Part shown: piece by piece, positions 10,606 to 22,630 of the stretch
Layout of the letters: every line of letters begins with the position of its first letter
How positions within the stretch are numbered: the first letter of the stretch is position 1
Assembly (NCBI GenBank): GCA_019973155.2
Contig: BPQB01000104.1
Coordinates: 35,909-99,908, forward strand
Source: Phanerochaete sordida
Taxonomy: Eukaryota; Basidiomycota; Agaricomycetes; Polyporales; Phanerochaetaceae
DNA: 64,000 bases
Reading direction: 5' to 3'
Notes under the pieces: model-generated
What the model was told of the DNA's origin: nothing
The model's input: the letters and a program-made list of their open reading frames with translations, nothing else
Database searches by the model: none
Program-made: the position numbers and the translations under genes

Positions 10606-11869
10606 AGCGAAGATTCTGGAGGACAGTAGATGCGTACGCCGACAATGCGATAGCATGGGTGTTGCATATGTGGAGGACGCAGGGCTAGTATTCGTGTGTG
10701 TACCGCGGTTTGAGGCCGTGCTCGGAAATCATGCGTGCGTGCTTGAACGACGTGCTTGTCGAGTCTTGGGTGTAGGTCTGATGCTAGGGAAAGCAGATGT
10801 CACGTCGTGCTCGTTGAGATGATAGAGCAGGGTGTGCGTACACGTCCAGAAACTCTGAAGATGTTCTTGAGGACTGGTTTGGAGTGTATCCCACGCGTCA
10901 AGATGTGTCCACAGACCGTTGTCGGAATTGAAGATGCAAAGCGGTGTCGGGAAACTATGTGTGCCTTGGGGTCTGAGAGAGAACTTCACGTCTCGCAGTG
11001 CTGCTGGCAAGACAAGACCTTAACAAGTTGAGGGGTGGACGAGCGTGGGTGCGAGGGGGCGACCAGCCGACGAATAAGCGAGCGGGAATCGGACTGGTTC
11101 ACGCGAGCGACGATGAGTGCGAGCGTGAAGCCAGGACTACGAAAACGCAATACGAGCGGGCGCTACTCCGGCGTCCCGATTAGGCATACGTAGTTCAGCT
11201 GGCTCTGCCGAGCCGTACTTTTGTCCACTACCACGTCTACTAACCCCTTCTTTAAACAGAACTCTGGCAAAGCTCGAAGAGACGGAAATGTTGGTGATTC
11301 AGTTTACCCTGATTGTGCTTGGGCGCACGCGGTAAGGTAGCGAATGCTGGTGCAGCGTAGGCTTGCTCGACGCGCGCAGAACGCAGTACCGCAGCCTCGG
11401 ACAAGTCTGACGCGTGATCAGGATAGATCCACTTTAGTCAGTCGTAAAGATCCGCACCTCATGCCCGACACATGCTTTTAGCCCAACAACTCGCCCTTCG
11501 GAATACAACACCCGGAGACTCCGAGCTAGCAGGTCGATGTAAGGCGTGCTACCAGTGCTAGACATCGGTGGTGCTGCCACGGGCATTCCGGAGTGCAGGA
11601 TACAGTACTTGGTATGATAAACAAGTAATTTGAGTCTGAATCTGGCTTGTGGTGAGAGGGTGGTACAGAAAGCGACGCGACCCGGACGCGAGAGACGGCG
11701 GCGCGTGGTTCCGGTGATGGTCTGCGACACGTGCAGGCATAAGTACGGCAGCGTAGGCAGTGTGTAGTAGAGCACCAAAATGGCTCGAATCATACTTGTA
11801 TGGCAGCCGGGGTGTTTACGACGTCGCCAGTCGGAGCAATAGAACATGGTGGTGCGAAGTGCTGGTGAA
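10606..11869. other. Unique spacer between block A and the partial copy
   Basis: About 1.26 kb that I cannot match to either duplicated block. The longest frame is on the minus strand (11434-11847, 137 codons) and resembles nothing I know. It is presumably sequence that was already at the junction or was inserted when the block was copied. Confidence 0.45.
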
Positions 11870-12792
11870 GCTTGACGCCTAACGTTACTTCAGACCATAG
11901 GAGCGGAACGTGGTGGACGCACGATTCCCTCACGACTGGGTACAGTTGCCTACCTGAAACCTTACGACAGAGCCTCACGCCTCGCACCCATTATAAGCTT
12001 GCTAATAATGGTGTAACTGATCAGGCGGTGCGCAGTACATCAGTGTATGAGCTTTTATTCTGGTTCGATGATTTCGTGGTCATATTCCGAGCTCTCATCC
12101 AGATACAGAAGCACAGGAAACTCGGTTGAAATGCCGCTCTGTAGTTAGCACGTGCGGTGACCTACATCACATATACCACCTGCACCTTGGCACAGAAGGG
12201 AGCTCCCACAACAGCTCCATGGTGACCGTGAGATTGGAATGATACCACGAGAATCAACCGACCGATTCAGAGTTCTGACATTGTTGCAGGCAGAGGGTAC
12301 ATTTAACAGACCCGCAAACGAGTCATATCGACCCAATTGTTTTACGATAGTTATCGAAGACGCCACTCTCCGAGCATTCGGACTCCAGTGCATCATACTA
12401 TCTGGGGGAGAACAAACGGCTATGTACGCTGAGACGTTCACGCCGCGTCGTACCTCTTGCGCACAGCGATGTTTCTTACCTTCCTCAGCACCTCACCCGA
12501 GATAGCGGACAAGGTGAGCCCATCTAGCGTGTTGGAAATATGTCGAGACTGATTTGGTTGTGTCGCAGGGTCTGAGCAGAGAAACGAGGTTTCCGTATAA
12601 GTACGTGGTATGGGCGTACGTAAAGCTTGTACCCTCTTGAGTGAGCATCAGGTCACTGCATGGTATCCAGGCACCTCATAGCGCCTCCTAGGAAGGATCC
12701 CTAGGATACTGCGTGCAACACAGACTCGGAAAACGTTATCCTTCCGGACATCAGGCAACTGCGTGTAATGCAGTGCTAACCCGGATGAGCCC

Positions 12793-12800
12793 TATATATA
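12793..12800 (+). promoter_or_regulatory. TATA box of DUF6533 copy 2
   Basis: TATATATA lies 44 bp before the ATG at 12,844, with the same downstream leader as copies 1 and 3. Confidence 0.6.
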
Positions 12801-12843
12801 CTATGCATGCCACCTTGTGCTTTGTACATCACACCCCGCAATC

Positions 12844-14513
12844 ATGTCTCAGCTCTCCGCAGCGGCTACTCAGATCCTGTAAGTGTGAGCTTCGTGTGAT
12901 GCTCTCCGGATGTCTTCTGACGCTTTGGTTGAACATCACACGCAGTCTCACTTCTGACTACCTAGCTATCTCTCTACTCGGTATAGTTGGGACATGCGTA
13001 CGAAAGCGATCTTTCGCTCACTACCTTTGCCTATGGCAGCCCTGTGCGTCTATGAGTATGCCCTGACATTTGATCAAGAAATAGCCGCAGTGTGGAGGCG
13101 CAGACGTACAGCGGCTTCGCTCTTATTGCTACACAGCAGGTGGATTATGGTACTGGGTCAAGCAGTAATATTTGTTCCAGTGACATCCTGGACAAGGCGT
13201 GAGTCAACGCCGCAGTGCAGACGGGCTGAACAAGCTAATAAATGAATTCTGTCACTAGACGTGTCTCTAGCCACTCTCAGAATCTGTTTGATTCTCTTAC
13301 CGGCCTCGCTATCATATGAATTACAGCTGCCGAGTTAGCCTTGTTCTGAACGATCTCGCAGTCGCCGGCGGTCAGGTCGTGATAACCTGTGAGCTCCTTC
13401 GTCAATTCTGGCCCACAAATGCCTAATGTTGAACCAGCATTTTCGGCTTTGCGCGTGCATGCCATCCTACTGCAGGGGCGGGGTAAGTACGCCATTCCTA
13501 TGGCTGTCGTCGTCCTCGGCACTGTCCCACTTGCAACAAATCTTGTGAGCATTTTGTTTCGACCATGTGTTAGTCCCACGCGCAGCCTCAGCTATCCACA
13601 GTTTGGTTGGATCCGTACTAGAATTGTGTGGATAGAAGGGTCATATTGCACACCCGTACGCATGATTTCAGTCCAACTAGATAACCAGTAGGAGTCCCTT
13701 TCACACCAGATCGCCGCAGGCTATTTCTCATCGCTTGTTCAGGAGTACGTCTGCAACCTACACATTAGACAGTCTCAAGGAAGTAGTAGCATAGTGGTCT
13801 TGCTCACGCGAATCAGTGCTATCGCCCTGGACGCTATCGTCCTAACAGCAACGTGGGCAAAGTCCTTTCAGCACTTCTGCGAGATAAGACGCCTCAATCT
13901 CAAGTTTACCGTTACAGCTGTTTTACTCCGGGATGGTACGTATCCAAGCTACATAACGGTTCTCTCGATGGCCAGGCGGGACATCGAACGTGATCAGCCG
14001 CTGAAATGGTACTAGGAACATTCTACTTTGCGTAAGGGAGACCATCATAACAAGAATCCTTGGCTGATCATTACAGAGCTCTTCTCGTTATGAACGTAAT
14101 TCAAATTCTGACGTACAACAACGACGATTTCTCAGTAACTCCGTCCAGATTATCTTGATTTCCTCAACCTGCTGACTATGTGCACATAGACGGACTATAT
14201 GATCAGCATACTGCAATCTCTGGTAGCGAATGTATTACCTCCCACGTATTGCCTTGTTTTCTAAACGCCTCTCCTCTAGCCCCTTGTGTTGGTACAGCGC
14301 TTCATGCTGAACCTGCGGCATCTCAACCGGCAAGCTGTTGATAGCAGCGCAGCAGAGGGCCTACCTGGTTCACGTCTTAGCTTCAGAATTCCATTGGACT
14401 TCCTCGGAAATCTTGGGGAGCCTCTGGAGCACGGATCAGCTGAAGAGCCGGACGATGACGCCAATGAGGAGGAACATCGGGGTTCAACGCAGGAGACACA
14501 CGCCTCGAACTAG
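12844..14513 (+). CDS. DUF6533 membrane protein, copy 2 (323 aa)
   Basis: Eleven exons with the same lengths and phases as copy 3, giving 323 codons. The N-terminal DUF6533 segment reads VYEYALTFDQEIAAVW. It is followed by several hydrophobic stretches (SLLLLHSRWIMVLGQ, AFSALRVHAILL-like, MAVVVLGTVPLATNL, ISAIALDAIVLTATWAKSF) and the conserved cytosolic-looking tail (LVQRFMLNLRHLNRQ, then RLSFRIPLDFLGNLGEPLEHG) with an acidic end. Intron 3 begins with GC at 13,197-13,198 where the other copies have GT, so this intron depends on a GC-AG splice. The family is a fungal multi-spanning membrane protein of unknown function. The gene sits alone in the partial block, without the oxidoreductase partner of the other two copies. 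Confidence 0.8.
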
Positions 14514-14785
14514 CGGCGAGTAGGAATGTTTATGGGCCCCGGTCCGTACCGCTTGACCTGCATACCACATCCAAATGGAGCGGCACGCTGACCACAGCCC
14601 GCGTAGTGCCGCTACACACCAATCAGAATCGCTACGCTGGATCCAGGAGACCCATCAGAGCTTCGCCAAACATATATTGAACAACGCTTCTATGACGCAA
14701 ATACGGGCATATACACGCTGCGCCCCAAATTTTGCATTTATTATCGGTATACGGCCACTTTGATAGCGTACAGCAGACCAAGCAT

Positions 14786-16144
14786 CTTTATCTAATACAA
14801 GAAATCCCTTCGCTCCGCTCCGGGGAGGAGATTGATTTTAACAGAAACTCTCCCGCTCCCATACAGGGCGGGCGCACTTCCGAGGATTGCGGCGCACAAC
14901 TGCGGCCAGGACGGTATTGAAGACGAACCTCGAGGTCGAGCGCACTGCTCTATATCTCGACCCAGAATAAGTATTTGCCTTGCGTGAAACGGAGGGCTGC
15001 GTGGACCCAAAATCTTGCCGATATATCTAGTACCCTGTACGCCGTCCAAAATGGGTCAGTCGTAGTGAGCGACGCCCGGGTGCATGCTCGCGTCGAGCGC
15101 GCCGAGCGAGTACGCGGGATCGTGCCTGGCGCGCAAGGCCGATGACCCCGAGTGGCGACACGCCACATATTTTTTCCCGCTGTACAGCTCACGCCTGCGC
15201 GTCGCAAATGGTACCGCGACTGGTGGCCCTTTAGCAAGGTGATGTCCGCAAATCGTCGTCCACTCCAGCAAACCGAGGCGGCGCTGCGCGCCGCCTCCCT
15301 CGACTGCAAATATGCCCATGCCCGAGATTCTAGACTGGATGTCCTCGGTCTTGCGTGCCGGCGGCGCGCACATGCGCTAAACTGCGACTGCGACTGCGAC
15401 GCAGAGCCGAGGTCTGACCTCAATGATGAGGCCGTAGCTACCCCTGCAGCCGGCCCACAGCACGATTCACCTGCGCGCGACGAGCCTGCGCGGTGTGTAC
15501 ATGTGGTCGCGCCCGCCGTGTCGGAAATTTGGCACAATTCAAATCGCCGCGCCCGTGCTGCTCACGCGAGTGACCTTTGGTAAAGCAATGATAACTCAAC
15601 CGAGATGACGAAGGACATACCGCTGCTGCTAAACGGACTGAAGCTTCAGGGGTCGAGTCGCTGTGGTGGCTGAGAGACAGAAAACGAGGGGAATTGAGAG
15701 CGCCGCCTGCGGTGAACCTATTTCCTTCGAACGGGGAGAATGCTCGTGGAACTGCCACGTCTGAGGCCGTGATCATGATCGCAGTAGATGATGGGGCGTA
15801 CGAGGCCTCGGTGCAGGACCCAAGTGACCAGACAGAGATATAGGCTGGTCCAGGATCAGACGGGGTCCTCAGGTCAATAGGCCTCTCGTTGTACGGTTGA
15901 ATGGAATTGTTACCTACGGTCGATGTGGATAATAATAGAGTAATAATAATAATAATCGCGCTATCGCTGTCTTTGACGTAGGTGTGGACTGAGCAGCTAG
16001 ACCAAGGAAAGCCCATCGAGACGCATCTGTGTACATCAGCGTTCTTGCTTTATACTGTCAGCGATAAGTGCTCATGGTTGGATCTCTTATCGGACGTCGT
16101 AAATACCATAGAAGCGGGAGAGAAGGAGGAGATGATGCGCATAC
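14786..16144. other. Spacer with unrecognised frames
   Basis: The minus strand has an open frame at 14950-15537 (195 codons) and an overlapping one at 15056-15373. The latter contains ARHDPAYSLGALDASMHPG, which looks protein-like but matches no family I can name and is followed at once by a stop. A (TAA)n microsatellite lies at about 15,941-15,956. I do not annotate a gene. Confidence 0.35.
15941..15956 (+). repeat. (TAA)n microsatellite
   Basis: Five consecutive TAA units in a short AT-rich stretch of non-coding sequence. Confidence 0.8.
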
Positions 16145-17841
16145 CTAAACTACGTCTGCCGACGACACAACAGACCCCAGCGTGGAAGTGCCCGCGGACG
16201 ACTCGCTCTCATCACGCCCCTCTCCCTCTCCCTCGACGCCGCACTCGCCGCCGCCCTCCATCCCCCGCGCCGACCCCTCACCCTCGAGCGGCTCCCCGAT
16301 ATTCCCGAGGAAATCCGTCGGGACGCGGAAGTGCAGCGAGAAGCGCGAGAGGCGCTGCGCGTCGCTCGCCGCGGCGTCGCGCGGCGCGCCGAGCTGGCGC
16401 AGGTTGAGCATGAAGCGCTGTACGAGGAGCGGCGGCTGGCGGGCGCGGGCGGTCAGATGTGTGCGCGCTCGTGTGGGGCGGCGGGCGTACTAGAGATTGT
16501 ACGAAGACGTTCGCGTAGACGGCGCCCTGAGGACGGAGCGTCAGGATGGGCGGAGAGGAAGGGTTGGATGGCGCACCCGGTTCAGGCCGTTCGCGTAGGT
16601 GAGGAGCTCGAGGACGTTCATCGCGAGGAGCGCTCTGCGGAGACGACTATCAGTGCCCTAAACGTGCTAACGTACAACGTCACAGAGGTGATGCTCACAT
16701 AAAGTACAGCGTTCCTGGTGCGCACTCGAGGTTAGACGTGCTGCGTGGAAGAACCTGAGTGCGGAAGCTCACCATCGCGAAGCAAGACTGCAGACACAGA
16801 CCCGCGGAGGCCAAGCCTGCGCATCGCCCGGAACTGGCTCAGCGACTTCGCCCACGTGAGGGCAAGCACGAGCACGTCGGACGCGATGACGCAGCACCTC
16901 GTGAGGTAGACGACTGGGCTCGAGAAGTGTCGTGAGTTGACGGCGCGAGCGCAGAAGTGCTCGACGTACAGCTGGGGGCCAGGTGAGCGGCAGATCGTAG
17001 AAGTTATGCCGGTACGTACAGGTTTCCGACATTATCCGTCAGGTCCGTCCATTCCTCGCATGATGAGAGAACGGGCAAACGCACGTATTCAAACGAGGTT
17101 TGCGTCCAGCCGTACTGGGCGCACATCAGAACACTTCGCACGTGGCGGGGCAAATGAGTACACTCACGATGTTCGTCCCCACCGGCACCAGCCCAAGCAC
17201 GAGGACTGCGACGGAGAACGGCCATCGCGCCGGCGAGCCTTGCCAGAGTGCGTAGATCCGGAGGGTCGAGAACACTGCGAGCGGGCGGTCAGACGGGCGG
17301 CGCGCAGGCGAGGAACATGCTGACATGCGATGTTGGCCGTGACTGCCATGTAGAAGAGCTCGACAAATACATAGATTTGTCTGCATCTGCGGCGCCCTCG
17401 TCCGCTCAGGGAAGAGCCCTACATGAACCAGCGCAGCGGACATCTAAGATGCATGTAAATACGTGTCGACCATGGGAAGGAGCAGACGGCTTACACGCTT
17501 TCGGACCGACGTGCGCGAAGATTACGATGGAATTGAGGACCATGAGCAACCGCGTGCTGAGGAGGAGCAGCGAAGTGGCCGTGAACTTCCTCCGCCATCC
17601 CAATGCGATCTCCTGGTCGAGTGTGATTACATACTCGTAGACGACCAGGCCTGATGATACGCCGTGGGTCTGGTCGCATACGCACTGCGTGAGGAGGGCC
17701 TACATAGCAAGGCGCAGTACACATATTCAGTCGTTTGGCTAGAAGTACAGAATGATGTCAGCTGCTGACGTGTGAAAACTGTAAACGCAGAGCGTACAGG
17801 TCGTACAGCTCCTATGCGATACCGTAGTCTGGCTGAGACAT
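16145..17841 (-). CDS. DUF6533 membrane protein, diverged copy
   Basis: The minus strand encodes all landmarks of the family. The DUF6533 core is VVYEYVITLDQEIALGWRRK near 17,620, with SLLLLSTRLLMVLNSIVIF next, then FSTLRIYALWQ and VLVLGLVPVGTNIVSVL near 17.2 kb, and a segment equivalent to TWAKS..F..MRRLG near 16.85 kb. The last exon has FMLNLRQLG and FRVPTDFLGNIGEPLEG with a Glu/Gly/Ser-rich tail ending at 16145. A plausible first exon starts at the ATG at 17841 (MSQPDY) and splices into VFTRQQLTSFC. The internal exon borders were not all resolved. It lies between the partial block and the right-hand block, on the opposite strand from the recent copies, and is clearly older. Confidence 0.7.
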
Positions 17842-18599
17842 GTTTCGTCCCTCGAGAGGATGGAGGCAAAGTTAATGCAGTGCAGAGACCACATGCGTGT
17901 CCAGCACATATATAGCGAAAAAGATGAGTAATTCGCTCGCCGCAGACCCATGTGTGCGCAGTGTGCGGCAGTTAGCATCCTTCCTGTGACCCCTACGGGT
18001 TTTGACCGCGCCCCATGACAGCGAGGACGTGGGAAGTGAAGCTTGCGCAGCGCGCTCCTCGCAAAAATTGGCCAAAAGACGTAGGTTCGGTTGCTATTCG
18101 GGCGTCGGGACGGACATACCTGCCGATGCCTCCGGGGAGTTCGGAACTCCGCGTCGGCGAGACAGGAATCGGCGACGCATCGGTGCACAGTATGGATGGA
18201 ATGCCCCCTGTATGCAAATCGATCAGCAACGTGCACGAAGCTGAGGGCAGTGCAGGATGGAGTCTCTTCCCTGGTGGTCCGCTCGACCTGTGGGCCTCAG
18301 ACTGCCGAGAGAAAAATCACATTGAGCTGGTTAAAAATGTACCTCAGAGAGCACGGGACCATGATAGGGCCGTGGTCGTGACACCGCTGCGCAAGAGTAC
18401 GAACACGTCACGCACACCATTTGGCGCATGCGCTTCGTCTGTCGGAGCAGCGTAGGACCTACGAGGGCCTGGGGTGATCGGAGGATACGTGGGTGTGCTC
18501 ACAGAAGGCATAGGGCGGAGGTCGAGAAGAAAACAAATTTGGGACATCGTGGAGGGAAGGATACCATCGACCGGCCGACCGACCGTTGCGCGGCCCAGA
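17842..18599. other. Spacer before the right-hand block
   Basis: No gene recognised. The overlapping frames on both strands look like chance in GC-rich sequence. It probably includes the promoter of the minus-strand DUF6533 gene. Confidence 0.4.
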
Positions 18600-19326
18600 G
18601 CGCCACGAAGTGCCCGGCTATCACCGCTAGGCCGTTTGCGTCCTAGTACGAGCCTCGCGAACAATCATCCTCCCTTGGGCACGTCGCAGTCGCGGCAGCA
18701 CCAAGACGTGCCCGACTTTCCCTCCCATCTGCGCTCCGAGATACGATCCTGGGCTGTTGGTTATCTCGTACGTGCGCCTCTCTCTTTCCTTGTTCGGTGC
18801 GGAAAGCTAATCATGTGCCAGATGCTGCACCATTTTTCTCACATAGCTGCGTCAGTATATCTGTCAGATCTGGATGTGGTGCGAAGAGCCACCCCTCGGG
18901 CGTCTGCCCGCGCCCGTCGCGTAGCTGGGAGTGGATGAGATGGTTTTCCATGGACGTCTGTGGCTCTGCCTGGACGGGCTTTTCATTGGGAGATCTGAAT
19001 GTGGTACTGCCTTGCGACACGTCATATGCCTCAGGCCGTGGCGCGCAGAGGCCGCTAGGAGAGACGTTCGCATTGAGTTGTCGCTTCCATTCTGTCGCAT
19101 CTGCTTCTGACCCGCAGCATTGCCACCGTTTCCGTAGTACCTAATCAGCTTCGCGAGGCAGATGCAAAACCTGTCGCCTTTCTAGTACGCGGAAGCTACG
19201 CCTGTATCAGATCGTTGACTCCTCCGCGCAAAGGATCTGCTGTGCGCGTGGCGTGTATCTGCGGCGTCGATTTCCCTCACATTCTAATTAGCGGGCGACC
19301 TACCCATTGGGAAGATAGCTGACTTT

Positions 19327-19368
19327 ATGCGATAGGCTTTGACGAGCATGCGATAGGCTTTGACGAGG
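19327..19368 (+). repeat. Tandem repeat, two 21-bp units
   Basis: ATGCGATAGGCTTTGACGAG plus one base occurs twice in immediate succession. It has no counterpart in the left block, so it arose after the block duplication. Confidence 0.85.
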
Positions 19369-20586
19369 CGGCTACAGCTGTGAGGTCTCGCGCAGCTTAC
19401 GCACGGTAGCGCAGATCGTAGGGGCATCGACATCTGATGGCGACTTCCGAGAACGCCTTCGACGTGTTGTTCTACCTCGACATGCATGCGGTACATTGGA
19501 TATGTACGTGGTAACGTTTGCTCTGCTCCATGCCCGATCAAGATACCATCTTGCCTCGTGCTCCCTTCTATTATCCGTTCACCGTCCACTTCGGTGAGTG
19601 GGCTATACCTGCCGGAGTTGCATGAGCTCGTCTGGCAGATGTATGATGCCATGCGAGCCGTGTGTATCCTGGTGTAGCCTCTGTTGAGTCACGGGCTTCA
19701 TTCACGCCCAACATCACCTCATACTATAACAACGGGGCGTGCTGGACGTATCAATACGCCCAGGCTGGGCCAGTAGCGTCCCCTCAGGCAATATCAAGAT
19801 GATACCTCCTATCTCACGCCCATCATGATCCTGTAGGCAATCGAATAATAGGATGCAAGCTGTCAGATTGTGCGCCGTACATCATGGTATTAGCTTCCAT
19901 TACGGTGAGAGATCCCACTGCGCAGGTTCTGAGCTCTCATCCCGACACAGGTGCGCTGGCACCTCAATCACAATGCCACTCACTAGTCAGCACGTGGAGT
20001 GTTCTACATCCAATGCACAATCTGCATCTTCGCAAGAGATTCCTACTACCGCTCCGTCGAAATCGTGCGATTGAGATGATACCATAGAAGTTGACCGTTT
20101 GATTCAGAGTTTTGGCATTATGACAGGTGAATGGTACATTGAATAGACCCGCAAGCGATTGATATCGACCCAAGCGTCCTACGACTGTTCTTGAAGATGG
20201 CAGGAGGAGAACAAACGGCCATGCACGCTGAGACGCTTACGCCACGTCGTACGTCTTGCGCACTGCGATGTATCTTACCTTCCTCAGCACCTCACCCAAG
20301 ATAGCAAACAAGGTGGGCCCATATAGCTTGCTGGGAAGATGTTGAGATTAATCTGGTCGTGTTGGAAGGTCTGGACAGAGAAGCGAGGACTCTGTATACC
20401 TCGTATGAGCCTTCGGAAAGCTTGTACCCTCTTTCGTCACTGTCAGGTCAGTGCAAAGGACCCAGGTATCTCATCGCGCCTTCTAGGAAGGATTTCTAGA
20501 AACTGTCTGCGACACTGACTCGGAAGATGTTATCCTTCCGGTCATCAGGCAACTGCGTGTAATGCAGTGCTAGCTCGCTTGAGCCC

Positions 20587-20592
20587 TATAAG
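20587..20592 (+). promoter_or_regulatory. TATA box of DUF6533 copy 3
   Basis: TATAAG lies 46 bp before the ATG at 20,638, in the same position as the longer TATA tracts of copies 1 and 2. Confidence 0.55.
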
Positions 20593-20637
20593 TACTCCGT
20601 AGGCCACGCCACGCTTTGTACATCACACCTCGCAATC

Positions 20638-22283
20638 ATGTCCCAAGTCTCCGCAGCCATTGCTCAGAACTTGTAAGTGTCGGTTTCCTGTGATGCTCTC
20701 GGCATGTCTTCTAACGCCTTGATTGAATGTTGCACGCAGTCTCGTGAATAACTACATAGATGTCTCTCAACTCGGTATAGTTGGACATGACTACGAAAGC
20801 GGACCGCCCGCTCACTACCATTGCCCATGGCAGCCCTCTGTGCCTATGAATATGTCATGACATTTGATCAAGAAATAGCCACAGTGTGGAGGCGCAAAAC
20901 CACAGCGGCTTCGCTCCTGTTGCTGAGTAGCAGATGGATTATGGTACTGGGTCAAGCACTAGCTTTTGTTCCAGAAACATCCTTGACAAGGTGTGAGTCA
21001 ACGCCACAGTGCAGACGGGCTCAACAAGCTAATACATGAATTCTGTCACTAGACTTGTCTCTAGCCACTCCTAGGATCTGCTTTATTCTCTTACCGGCGT
21101 CGCTATCGTATGATTTACAGCTGCCGAGCCAGCCTCATTCTACAAGATCTCGGATTCGCCGGCGGTCAGGTCGTGATGACCTGTGAGTTCCGTTGCCATA
21201 CCTAGCTCCCAAAGCTCTGATCTTGGACCAGCATTTTCGGCTTTGCGCGTGCATGCTATTCTACTGCAGGAGCGTGGAAAATACGCCATTCCTATGGTTG
21301 TCGTCATCCTCGGCACTGTCCCACTTGCAACAAATCTCGTAAGCACAGCATTTGGACCACATGTCAGTCCCACGCTCAGCTTCACCTACACACAGTTTGG
21401 CTGGATACGTTCAGAGGTTGTGTGGGAAAGCGGATCAGTTTGCGACACCATATACACGTTTTCTGAGCAACTGGATAAAACGTAGGAGTGCGTTTCACAT
21501 AGGGTCATTAGGCTATTTCTTATCACTGTTTCAGGAGTACGTCCGCAATCTACGCATGAAGCAGTCTCAAGGAGCTAGTAGCATAGTGCTCTTGCTCACT
21601 CGAATCAGTGCTATCGCCCTGGACGCTATTGTCTTGGCAGCAACATGGGCGAAGTCCTTTCGGCACTTCCGCGAGATGCGACGGGTAAACTTCAATTCTT
21701 CCGTTACCAATGTATTACTCCGGGATGGTGTGTGTTCAGGCTACATAATGCCTCTCTTGGACGTACTCAGCCGTTGGGATGGTTGTAGGAACACTTTACT
21801 TTGTGTAAGGGAGGCCTTCATGACGAGAATCCTCGGCTGATCATCACAGAGCTCTTCTCGCTATCAACATAATTCAAATCCTGACGTTCAGCAACAACCT
21901 CTTCTTCGTAACTCCGTCCAATCGTTCGAAGATTCTCAAAGTGCTGACTATGTACACATAGTCGGACTATATGACCTTCATATTGCAATCCCTGGCAGCG
22001 AATTTATTACCTACGCGGATCGCATCGTTTCTAAATACTTCTCCTCTAGCCCATTGTGTTGGTACAGCGCTTTATGCTGAACTTGAGACAGATCAATCGG
22101 CAAGCAGGCGAGAGCAGCGCAGGAGCGCGCCTACCGGGCTCCCGTCTCAGCTTCAGGGTCCCATCGAGCTTCCTTGGAAATCTTGGGGAGCCTCTGGAGC
22201 ACGGAATACTCGAAGAGCCGGAGGACTACGTGGGCGAGGAGGGGCATAGTGAACCGGCACAGGAGGAGCACACCTCAGACTAG
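20638..22283 (+). CDS. DUF6533 membrane protein, copy 3 (323 aa)
   Basis: Eleven exons: 20638-20672, 20740-20774, 20834-20990, 21121-21182, 21232-21338, 21396-21481, 21579-21727, 21789-21804, 21850-21907, 21962-21994 and 22050-22283; 972 nt in all. The DUF6533 domain starts in exon 3 (YEYVMTFDQEIATVW). Hydrophobic segments follow (SLLLLSSRWIMVLGQALAF, VVVILGTVPLATNL, ISAIALDAIVLAATWAKSF). The last exon carries the family's conserved tail (LVQRFMLNLRQINRQ, SRLSFRVPSSFLGNLGEPLE) and an acidic C-terminus. The last intron starts with GC (21,995-21,996) instead of GT. The gene is the best preserved of the three block copies. Membrane location is inferred from the hydrophobic segments; the molecular role is unknown. 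Confidence 0.82.
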
Positions 22284-22630
22284 CTGCGAGCAGAAATATC
22301 TATGGACGTCGGTACGTGCTGCTTGACCTGCAAATCGCGGACAAAATGGACCTCACGCTGATCACGGCCCGCACAGTGCAGCTAGGTACCAATCCGAATC
22401 GTTGTGCTGGGTCCAGGAGACCTCAGTTTCCACCAGAGCTCCAGTAGGATTGATATTTAACGACGCTTGCATGATGCAAGCACGGACATATAACCCTGCG
22501 ACCCAGGTTGTCTTTTTATGATGGGTACATACAGTCGCTTTGACAGCGTACAGCAGACGGCACGCATCGTGTAGACGGTGCTCTACAGATCGGCGACCTT
22601 GACGACAGTAACGACGACGTCAGCGCGACA

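Larger units (their letters stand above)
11870..14785 (+). repeat. Partial third copy of the duplicated block
   Basis: This is homologous to about 2.21-5.40 kb and 19.69-22.56 kb. The left edge is clear from CGCCTAACGTTACTTCAGACC here against CGCCTAACCTTAGTTCAGACC at 2,229. Homology continues through the DUF6533 gene and its 3' spacer (TATTATCGGTATACGGCCAC at 14,741) and ends just before the oxidoreductase would begin. The MITE of copy 1 is absent here. Confidence 0.85.

Noticed and set aside
14950..15537. Minus-strand frame of 195 codons
   Set aside because: Contains a protein-like stretch in a second frame (ARHDPAYSLGALDASMHPG), but no family, no consistent splice model and a stop directly after it.
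18856..18996. Insertion in block A' considered as a second MITE
   Set aside because: The similar ends (AGATCTGGATGTGG and AGATCTGAATGTGG) are direct, not inverted, so a local tandem duplication explains it better.
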